Positions 51,998 through 60,000 of a stretch of 64,000 bases of DNA are shown here, piece by piece. The notes beneath the pieces were generated by a model. It had not been told where the DNA came from. It saw only the letters and a program-made list of their open reading frames with translations, and did not search any database. The DNA comes from Lachnospiraceae bacterium (GTDB lineage: Bacteria > Bacillota > Clostridia > Lachnospirales > Lachnospiraceae). Location of the stretch: positions 106,692 through 170,691 of the forward strand of contig JAITGA010000027.1 of NCBI GenBank assembly GCA_031280955.1, read 5' to 3'. The number at the start of each line of letters is the position of its first letter. Positions within the stretch are counted from its first letter, which is position 1. A program made the position numbers and the translations under genes.

Positions 51998-52888
51998 ATG
52001 CACGACATCAAAATCGGGACGCTAATCAGTGCAGGGAACGTCAAAAAAATCATGCCCCAACTCATTCGACATGGTTTCGAGACTTTTTCCATTACTTTTT
52101 GGGGGACAGCCGGCGACTGGGATATGGCAGAGTTGGCTGCGAGCGTGAAAGCGATACTGGCAGGGACGGATTGTCAGATATCCTGTCTGTCATTTTATGG
52201 AAATCCCTTGATTGACGGGGAGAGAGGTGAAGCGGCGCGTGACGGTTGGAGCAAGCTGATTGAGACAGCGCATCTTTTCAATACTGACTTGGTAACAGGA
52301 TTTACAGGACGTTTGATTGGTGAGTCGGTACCGGATTCTATCCCGCGCTTTGCCGAGGTTTTCACCCCTTTTGCGGAAAAAGCCCGTGACAAAGGCTTAC
52401 GTCTTGCTTTTGAAAATTGCGATATGGGCGGGAACTGGAAGAGCGGGGATTGGAATATTGCTTTTACCCCCAAGGCATGGGAAATGATGTTTGCCGCCGT
52501 TCCGTTTGACAATATCGGTCTGCAATGGGAGCCATGTCATCAAATAGTACAGTTTACCGATCCGATGGCACAGCTGCGGAAGTGGGCGGACAAGGTCTTT
52601 TCCCTCCATGGCAAGGATGCGACGGTTGCTTGGGATGTAATCAAGGAACAGGGAATATCGGGTGTTGCTGATTATGTCTGGCATCGTACCCCCGGTTTTG
52701 GTGATACTAACTGGACGGATATCATCACGATACTGCGGATGGCGGGTTTCAAAGGCAGTATCGATATCGAGGGTTGGCACGACCCTGTTTACCGTGATGA
52801 GCTCGAGTATACGGGTCAAGTCCATGCCCTCAATTACCTAAAACAATGCCGCGGCGGGGAGATAATCCCGAATTTTGAGAAGATGTAG
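51998..52888 (+). CDS. Sugar phosphate isomerase/epimerase-type TIM-barrel protein
   Basis: This 296-residue protein belongs to the AP-endonuclease-2/xylose-isomerase-like TIM-barrel superfamily. LRLAFENCDMGGNW (metal Glu), LQWEPCHQIVQF, VFSLHGKDATV (metal His) and GSIDIEGWHDPVYRDELE (metal Glu) lie in the expected barrel order. Such enzymes isomerise or epimerise keto sugars, or dehydrate inositol derivatives. AAGGAGG lies eight bases before the ATG; an upstream ATG at 51980 is rejected. Two Gfo/Idh/MocA dehydrogenases follow, a pairing typical of inositol or rare-sugar oxidation modules. A structured element precedes the gene. Confidence 0.82.
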   Translation: MHDIKIGTLISAGNVKKIMPQLIRHGFETFSITFWGTAGDWDMAELAASVKAILAGTDCQISCLSFYGNPLIDGERGEAARDGWSKLIETAHLFNTDLVTGFTGRLIGESVPDSIPRFAEVFTPFAEKARDKGLRLAFENCDMGGNWKSGDWNIAFTPKAWEMMFAAVPFDNIGLQWEPCHQIVQFTDPMAQLRKWADKVFSLHGKDATVAWDVIKEQGISGVADYVWHRTPGFGDTNWTDIITILRMAGFKGSIDIEGWHDPVYRDELEYTGQVHALNYLKQCRGGEIIPNFEKM

Positions 52889-52892
52889 ATAC

Positions 52893-52965
52893 ACATGCAA
52901 GTGAATTGCATGAGCAAATAAGTTGTACATGCAAGTGAGTTGAATATATAAATGATTTGCATGAG
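52893..52965 (+). repeat. Short duplicated ATGCAA/TTGCAT segments
   Basis: ACATGCAAGTGAATTGCATG (52893-52912) contains the hairpin ATGCAA-5-TTGCAT. ACATGCAAGTGAGTTG recurs at 52927, and TTTGCATGAG at 52956. The duplicated hairpin-forming unit fills the gap between the isomerase and the first oxidoreductase. Confidence 0.6.
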
Positions 52966-53014
52966 TAAGTGCATTACACATCCATTAGGTCTTGATGAGA
53001 AATGAGGAGAAAAT

Positions 53015-54040
53015 ATGTACAAAATAGCGATTGCAGGTTGTGGCATGGTAGCTGATGAGTGGATAGAGGCGGTAAAAGATAGGACAAATTGTACTATCCG
53101 TGCGCTCGTGGTTGCCCAAAATGTTGATGCCGCCAAGGAAAAAGCGGCGAAACATTCTCTGTCAGCCAATGTTTATCTGGATTTGGCGACAGCGATAGAA
53201 AAAGAGGAAATATCTCTCGTTTTTGACCTTACCCCGCCGGAATATCACTTTGAGACCGTGACTACTGCCCTAAAAGCAGGATGTGATGTCTTCGGGGAAA
53301 AGCCGCTTGCGCCGACTCTAGCGGAAGCTTATGCGATGGTGGAGTGTGCCGAAGCGACCGGGCGTGAGTATTTCGTCATGCAAAATCGGCGGTATATTCC
53401 TGAACTTTATGCTTTGCGTGATTTCTTGCGTAGCGGTTCATTGGGACAAATAGGGCAAATATCGGCAAATTTCCAGCTTGCCCCTCGTTTCGGGGGATTT
53501 CGTGAGCAAATGGACAGTCCTTTGATTGCAGATATGGCAATCCATACATTTGATGCTGCCAGATTCCTTGCGGGCAAAAATGCCGTATCCGTGTACTGTC
53601 AGGAGTTCAATCCTGTTTGGTCATGGTATCGTGGCAATGCCAACGCCGTATGTATCTTTGAAATGGAAGATGGGGCGATTTTTGATTACCGGGGCAGCTG
53701 GTGTGCCAGAGGCTTGGAGACATCATGGGAAGCCAAGTGGCGTATCACGGGAGAAAAAGGCAGTGCGTTCTGGGATGGGACAGTAGAGGCAGGTTATGAA
53801 TGGGCGACAGAGCGGGTCACGACCGGACTTTCCGGCGATGAGGAAGCCGCCGCCGTCATCATGACGATACCGAAAGCGACGATGGCAAAAACCAAACACG
53901 CCGCCTGTATTGATGAAATGTTCAATGCTTTATTAAGTGGCACACGCCCACCTACTGATTGCCGCGACAACATCAAGAGTATAGAAATGGTGCAAAAGGC
54001 GATTGAAAGTGCGAGAAAAGGCGAGAAAGTAAAAATATGA
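53015..54040 (+). CDS. Gfo/Idh/MocA-family oxidoreductase 1 of tandem pair
   Basis: This 341-residue protein begins with a Rossmann GxGxxA motif (IAIAGCGMVADEWIEAV). The active-site EKP follows in GCDVFGEKPLAPTLAEA at about residue 97, then GREYFVMQNRRYIPEL and SPLIADMAIHTFDAARFL, with the conserved His at the substrate site. AAATGAGGAGAAAAT precedes the ATG with a good Shine-Dalgarno. It likely oxidises a sugar or cyclitol with NAD(P). The stop overlaps the next start (ATGA), and the downstream gene is a clear paralogue. Confidence 0.88.
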   Translation: MYKIAIAGCGMVADEWIEAVKDRTNCTIRALVVAQNVDAAKEKAAKHSLSANVYLDLATAIEKEEISLVFDLTPPEYHFETVTTALKAGCDVFGEKPLAPTLAEAYAMVECAEATGREYFVMQNRRYIPELYALRDFLRSGSLGQIGQISANFQLAPRFGGFREQMDSPLIADMAIHTFDAARFLAGKNAVSVYCQEFNPVWSWYRGNANAVCIFEMEDGAIFDYRGSWCARGLETSWEAKWRITGEKGSAFWDGTVEAGYEWATERVTTGLSGDEEAAAVIMTIPKATMAKTKHAACIDEMFNALLSGTRPPTDCRDNIKSIEMVQKAIESARKGEKVKI

Positions 54041-55080
54041 AAGACACAAACAAAGAACACCGCATCATCGTCGTAGGTTGCGGGGCAATGTCCAATCATT
54101 GGATACAAATGGCTACACGCCGTGATGATTGCGCCATTGTTGCTTTGGTTGACCCCGATTTGGCAAATGCTAAGCGCAGAAAAGACGATTATTCGCTCAC
54201 AGCAGTTACATATTCTAACCTTTCAGAAGCTCTGGCTGCTGAGGAAGCGAATCTGGTTTTCGATGTCACCCCACCGCAATATCATCAGGAAACGGTGATG
54301 ACGGCATTAAAGGCGGGATGTGATGTATTTGGGGAAAAACCGATGTCCGATACCCTAGCCGAAGCGGAGCGGATGGTCGAGTGTTCCGAGGCGACGGGGC
54401 GTGAGTATTTTGTCATGCAAAATCGGCGTTATGTCCCCGGATTGTGGACGCTGCGGGAGTTTTTGGTTGATAAACGTCTGGGTACAGTTGGGCAAATATC
54501 GGCTGACTTCCAACTCGGACCTCGTTTTCGTGGTTTCCGTACAGAAATGGATAGTCCGCTGATAGCAGACATGGCGATTCATACATTTGATGCGGCACGT
54601 TTTCTAACGGGACAAAATGCGGTTTCAGTTTATTGTCATGAGTTTAATCCCTCATGGTCGTGGTATAAAGGTGCTGCCAATGCGGTCTGTATCTTTGAAA
54701 TGGAGGATGGGTCAGTTTTTGATTATCGTGGTAGTTGGTGTGCCAATGGCATGGTCACTTCATGGGAAGCACAGTGGCGGGTCTCCTGTTCTGAGGGTGT
54801 TGTTTTCTGGGATGGCGGTGAGCGACTTGACTATGAGCAAATCGTGCCCGAGGGATGCAGAGGGAGCAAAAGTGGGACAGGGACAATAGAATTAAAGCGA
54901 GAAAATGTGACACTCCTGCCAATGCCACTGACAGGACATGACGCATGTGTCAGTGAAATGTTTGCCGCTCTCCAAAGCGGGAAAAGACCGCAAACAGACT
55001 GCCGTGACAACATTCACAGCATCAGAATGGTATATAAAGCTATAGAAAGTGCGAAGACCGGGAAGCGATTGATGCTGTAA
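54037..55080 (+). CDS. Gfo/Idh/MocA-family oxidoreductase 2 of tandem pair
   Basis: This 347-residue protein is a paralogue of the preceding one: IVVGCGAMSNHWIQMA, GCDVFGEKPMSDTLAEAERM, GREYFVMQNRRYVPGLWTLR and SPLIADMAIHTFDAARFL are nearly identical blocks. It differs in the 270-310 region, where a Ser/Gly-rich stretch (CRGSKSGTGTIELKRENVTL) replaces the paralogue sequence. This suggests two different substrates or a heteromer. Translation is coupled to the upstream gene. Its last 62 bp are repeated directly after the stop. Confidence 0.88.
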   Translation: MKDTNKEHRIIVVGCGAMSNHWIQMATRRDDCAIVALVDPDLANAKRRKDDYSLTAVTYSNLSEALAAEEANLVFDVTPPQYHQETVMTALKAGCDVFGEKPMSDTLAEAERMVECSEATGREYFVMQNRRYVPGLWTLREFLVDKRLGTVGQISADFQLGPRFRGFRTEMDSPLIADMAIHTFDAARFLTGQNAVSVYCHEFNPSWSWYKGAANAVCIFEMEDGSVFDYRGSWCANGMVTSWEAQWRVSCSEGVVFWDGGERLDYEQIVPEGCRGSKSGTGTIELKRENVTLLPMPLTGHDACVSEMFAALQSGKRPQTDCRDNIHSIRMVYKAIESAKTGKRLML

Positions 55081-55142
55081 GCATCAGAATGGTGTATAAA
55101 GCTATCGAGAGTGCGAGAAGCGGGAAGCGTCTGATGCTGTAA
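55081..55142 (+). pseudogene. Duplicated 3-prime tail of a Gfo/Idh/MocA gene
   Basis: This 62-bp segment matches the final 62 bp of the preceding gene (55019-55080) at 54 of 62 positions by my count and still reads IRMVYKAIESARSGKRLML then stop. It has no start codon or ribosome binding site. It is either a remnant of a third tandem oxidoreductase gene lost by deletion, or a local tandem duplication that has since diverged. Confidence 0.75.
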
Positions 55143-55166
55143 GAAAACTTTAACTGCGAAAGGAAA

Positions 55167-56609
55167 ATGATGAAGATATATAATACCCTCTCCAGAACCA
55201 AGGAGGATTTCGTGCCTATCACCCCGGGACAGGTGAAAATGTACGTCTGCGGACCGACGGTTTATGATTTCATCCATATCGGTAATGCCCGCCCGGCAGT
55301 AGTATTCGACACAGTCCGCCGTTATATGGAATACAAGGGACTTACGGTGGAGTTCGTGAGTAACTATACTGATATAGATGACAGAATCATTCAAAAGGCA
55401 CTTGCCGAGCAAACTGACGCAAGTGTCATATCGGAACGCTTCATTAGTGAATGTGAAATAGATATGAAAGCTCTCAATATTCTCCCGGCAACGGTCTATC
55501 CCAAAGCGACCGAGGAAGTCGAGGGAATGTTGCAAATGATTTCCACTTTGATTGAACGAGGTCATGCCTATCAAGTCGCTGACGGCACAGTGTATTTTCG
55601 GGTGCGTAGTTTTGAAAGTTACGGCAAGCTCTCGCGCAAAAATCTTGATGATTTGCGTTCAGGAGACCGTTCCTTGCAAGTCAGCGGTGAGAACCAAAAG
55701 GAAGACCCGCTCGATTTCGTCCTTTGGAAGCCGAAGAAAGAAGGAGAGCCGTTTTGGACTTCGCCTTGGTGTGACGGTCGCCCCGGCTGGCATATAGAAT
55801 GTTCGGTGATGGGCAAAAAATACCTTGGCGATGAAATAGATATCCATGCCGGGGGTGAAGACCTTATTTTTCCCCATCATGAAAATGAAATCGCCCAGTC
55901 GGAAGCGGCGAATGAAAAACCATTTGCCCATACATGGATGCATAATGCCTTTCTCAATATAGATAACAAAAAAATGGCAAAATCAGAGAATAACTTCTTC
56001 ACTGTCCGTGAGATTTGTGAAAAATATGAACCACAGGTCTTACGCTTCTTTCTCTTATCTTCGCATTACCGGAGTCCAATGAACTTCACTGCCGATTCGA
56101 TGGCGGCGGCAAAAGCGGGACTGATGAGAATAACAGGCTGTGTGGAGAACTTGGATTACCGTTTGGAAATGAAAGAAACAAAAGCGCAGATGGAAAAACT
56201 GATGCCATCAGGGGTGGTAAATGAGGCAGAAGCGGAATTATTGACCCGGTCGGTCGTGTTTAGCGACAAGTTCGAGGCGGCAATGGATGATGATTTTAAT
56301 ACTGCCGATGCGCTTGCGGCTATTTTTGAACTGGTCAAATTCGTAAACAGTCATACCGATGACGACAGCTCACCCGCTTTACTTTTTGCCCTAAGGGAGC
56401 AAATAATCATGCTGACGGGAATATGTGGGTTAATCGTAGGAGTAAGCACGGAGGCATTGACTGTCGATATCGAGCGGTTAATCGAAGAGCGGCAAAAAGC
56501 ACGAAAAGAGAGGGACTTTGCCCGAGCGGATGAAATAAGGGCTGAACTGGCGGCGATAGGGATTACCCTGGAGGATACGCGGGAGGGGGTAAAGTGGAGG
56601 AAAGAGTAG
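55167..56609 (+). CDS. cysS: Cysteinyl-tRNA synthetase
   Basis: This 480-residue class I aminoacyl-tRNA synthetase has MYVCGPTVYDFIHIGNARP, with the zinc Cys and the HIGN signature, at about residue 28. GWHIECSVMGKKYLG and HHENEIAQSEA supply the other zinc ligands, and NKKMAKSENNFFTV is the KMSKS loop. The C-terminal DALR-type anticodon region ends ITLEDTREGVKWR, as expected. AAAGGAAA precedes ATGATG; the second ATG at 55170 is possible. No T-box leader is seen in the short gap upstream. Confidence 0.95.
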   Translation: MMKIYNTLSRTKEDFVPITPGQVKMYVCGPTVYDFIHIGNARPAVVFDTVRRYMEYKGLTVEFVSNYTDIDDRIIQKALAEQTDASVISERFISECEIDMKALNILPATVYPKATEEVEGMLQMISTLIERGHAYQVADGTVYFRVRSFESYGKLSRKNLDDLRSGDRSLQVSGENQKEDPLDFVLWKPKKEGEPFWTSPWCDGRPGWHIECSVMGKKYLGDEIDIHAGGEDLIFPHHENEIAQSEAANEKPFAHTWMHNAFLNIDNKKMAKSENNFFTVREICEKYEPQVLRFFLLSSHYRSPMNFTADSMAAAKAGLMRITGCVENLDYRLEMKETKAQMEKLMPSGVVNEAEAELLTRSVVFSDKFEAAMDDDFNTADALAAIFELVKFVNSHTDDDSSPALLFALREQIIMLTGICGLIVGVSTEALTVDIERLIEERQKARKERDFARADEIRAELAAIGITLEDTREGVKWRKE

Positions 56610-56638
56610 GCGAAAAAGAGTAGGCTTGGCATGGGTTT

Positions 56639-56660
56639 AACCACACAGAAATGTGTGGTT
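56639..56660 (+). terminator. Hairpin after cysS
   Basis: AACCACACA (56639-56647) pairs perfectly with TGTGTGGTT (56652-56660) around GAAA. It is followed by ATTTGTTGGG, a weak U-tract. Confidence 0.6.
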
Positions 56661-56801
56661 ATTTGTTGGGGGGATTAGCTATGCAAGATTTTGATTTATC
56701 TTGAAGCGAAAACCTTGTTTCGCAATTACCTAACACTATGCAACAAACTGTATGTGAAGTATATTTGTTATCCTTAAGGTTTTTATCCTATAAACAATTT
56801 C

Positions 56802-56830
56802 TTTACAAAAGATTAGGTTTTAAGTATATT
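56802..56830 (+). promoter_or_regulatory. Promoter upstream of the helicase-fusion gene
   Basis: TTTACA (56802-56807), 17 bp, TATATT (56825-56830). The predicted start is about 56837, five bases before a small open frame and 233 bases before the large gene at 57070. Confidence 0.5.
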
Positions 56831-56841
56831 ATAACCATATT

Positions 56842-56979
56842 ATGAAAAAGGTAAGCGTTATGCTAACTCTTGAAGACATTTGCTTTGCTATCATTAAGAC
56901 AGCAAAGCAAAAATGCTTACTTCCTGCGGGAGGTAATTGTCAAGTGTTAGTTTGCCTATGTCAGAGTAGGGTAAAGTAG
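56842..56979 (+). CDS. Possible 45-residue peptide upstream of the helicase fusion
   Basis: The open frame begins MKKVSVMLTLEDICFAII and contains four cysteines toward the end. It starts right after the promoter at 56802-56830, with no Shine-Dalgarno. It may be a leader peptide, a small partner, or chance. I recognise no family. It is the only candidate coding content in the 460-bp gap between cysS and the helicase gene. Confidence 0.25.
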   Translation: MKKVSVMLTLEDICFAIIKTAKQKCLLPAGGNCQVLVCLCQSRVK

Positions 56980-57069
56980 TGTGACAGGAGTTGGCAGGAA
57001 ATGTAAAATATAACTGATGAACGCATAGCACCATTGTTTTAGAACTTTCATAGAGGTTTAGCGTCATTT

Positions 57070-60000
57070 ATGAATAAAGAAAAAGTCGTTTTCATTGATA
57101 CTGAAGTTGATGAGAAAAAGGGAGTGATTTGTGATTTCGGTGCCGTTAAAGAGAACGGTAACGAGTTTCACTCTAGTTCCTTTGTTGATTTCTTAGATTT
57201 TATAAAAGATAGTAAGTATATTGTTGGTCACAATGTTTTAGCACATGACTATCCTTATTTGAGGAAAAGGCTTGCTGCCTCTAAACAAATACTGCCTTAT
57301 AATTATGAAGCACAGTTTAACTCTTTCGTAATCATAGATACTCTATATATATCAGCGTTACTTTCGCCTCGCGAACCTCACCATTTTCTAAAAAAAGAGT
57401 ACAAACTCAATAAAGATGATAACAATAATCCATGTGAAGACGCCAAAGCTACCCACTCCCTCTTTTTCAAAAATCTTACTATGTTTAATAACTTAGATGC
57501 TCAACTAAAGCAACTCTACTATAATCTTTTATATAACACTCCTGAGTTTTATGGATTCTTCTATTTTGTTGAAAACATTACTCCATTACAAAATATTCAA
57601 GAAGCAATACACACTTATTTTTGGAAACGAATATGTGAGAACGCTCCAGTTCTGAGCATATATGGAAATTATCCAATAGAACTGACCTATGCACTCGCTT
57701 TTATCAATGTTAATGATGATAACTCTGATACTTATGCCTGGCTCTCCCCATGGTTATTAAAAAGATATCCGAGAATTGAAAATATCATCAGGTATTTACG
57801 TGGTACTCGCTGTCAATCATGCAGCTTTTGTGATGAAGTCTTCAATGAAATTGAAGCACTAAAAAACTTCTATGGTCATTTAGAATTTCGCACTTTTAAC
57901 AATGAGGAATTACAGAGAGAAGCTGTGCGTGCAGCTATTGATGGTAAATCATTGCTTGCTATCTTCCCAACAGGTGGAGGAAAATCATTAACATTTCAAT
58001 TACCAGCATTGATGGCTGGAGTTAACGAGGCAGGATTAACCATCATAATTTCACCTTTACAGTCATTGATGAAAGATCAAATTGATAGCCTTGAAGAACG
58101 CGGCATAGATAATGCTGTAACCATCAACTCTTCACTTAACCCTATCGAACGTTCCGTAGCTCTAAAACGAATAGAAAATGGTTCTGCCAATCTCCTTTAT
58201 ATTGCTCCTGAATCGCTTCGTTCACGAACAATTGAAAAGCTCTTGTTGATGAGAAATGTGGTAAGATTTGTAATTGATGAAGCTCATTGCTTTTCATCAT
58301 GGGGACATGACTTTCGTGTGGATTATCTATATATCGCCGATTTCATTCATTCACTTCAAGAGAAAAAGGCAACTGGAAATAGTATTCCAGTCTCGTGCTT
58401 TACAGCAACTGCAAGAGAGGAAGTAATCGATGATATAATCAAATACTTTCAAGAACGTTTATCATTAAATCTCAACATATATAAAACAAATTCAAGACGT
58501 AGCAATTTGCATTACCATAGTTATAACAACAATGATGAACTGGAAAAAGAACGTAAATTACGGGAGTTATTGAACGACAATATATGTCCTACCATTATAT
58601 ATGTTTCGCGTGTCAAACGAACAACAAGGCTAGCAAATAAACTTACTGACTTTGGTTTTCCTGCTATAGCGTATCACGGAAAAATGGAGCGTCAAGAACG
58701 CTTAGCCAATCAGGACTCTTTTATGCGTGGAGATGTAAATATTATTGTTGCTACAACAGCATTTGGCATGGGTGTAGATAAGGATAATGTAAGCATGGTT
58801 ATTCATTATGATATATCTAGCTCACTAGAAAACTACATTCAAGAAGCTGGACGTGCTGGACGTGATAAAAATCTGAAAGCCGAATGCCATATCCTATTTA
58901 GTGAAAATGATCTAAATGAACATTTCACTCTCCTTAACCGAAACAAACTATCCTTAAATGAAATAAATCAAATCTGGTCAGCTATTAAGAAATTAACTAA
59001 ATCTCGAACAAAAATAACGCAATCTGCCTTTGAAATTGCTCATCTTGCTGGTTGGACAGAGACAAAAAGTGACATAGAAACACAAACCAGAACTGCTATT
59101 AATGCTTTAGAACAATCAGGATTCGTAATACGTGGACAAAATTCGCCTAGGATTTATGCGGACAGTATTTTATCAAAGAACATGATTGAAGCTAATAACA
59201 GAATTGCACGGTCTGCACGATTTGATGAAAAACACATAGCTGATGCAAACAAAATAATGACTCGACTATTTACAGCAAAACATAGTGCTGTAATACAAGG
59301 AAATGACGGTGAGACAAGGATTGACTATCTTGCTGATCAAGTAGGCATGTCAAGAGAAAGAGTTGTAAAGATAATCAACCTACTTCGTGAGGAAAAAATA
59401 TTAGCAAATGACATGGACCTCGTGGCATCTATTAAGAAGAATGATAAGATGACAAGTAATGCAATAGCACTTCTTTCAAAACATGGAGAAATCGAAAAGT
59501 TTCTTCTTCAGCATCTTAGTGATGATGAAAAAACATACAACATTAAAGAAATTAGTGAAGAAATGAGCGTCTCTCTTAAACATAAACAGAAAGCCGCCTC
59601 CATTACGCAACTTCACGCAGTCATTAACTACTATGCCAGTAAACAATTGATTGAAAAAAAACATCATTATAACCGCAATCATATAACAATCAGACCACTT
59701 CTTTCTCTTTTGGAAATTGAATCATTAAGACAAAAACGGCTTGATATATCAAATGTTATAGTTGATTACTTGTGTCAAAAGGTACGTGATAAAGAAGAGT
59801 TAAATGACAACATTGAAGTTGATATTGATTTTTCTGTCATCGAATTAAAAGAAGTTTATAATCACAACTTATTAAGTAAACAAGCTAACTCATCGGAAAT
59901 AGAGGATGCACTCTATTATCTTCTTAAAATTGGTGTTGTGAAAATTGAAGGTGGCTTTCTGGTTATTTATAACGCTATGAGTATAGAGCGTAAAAAAGAG

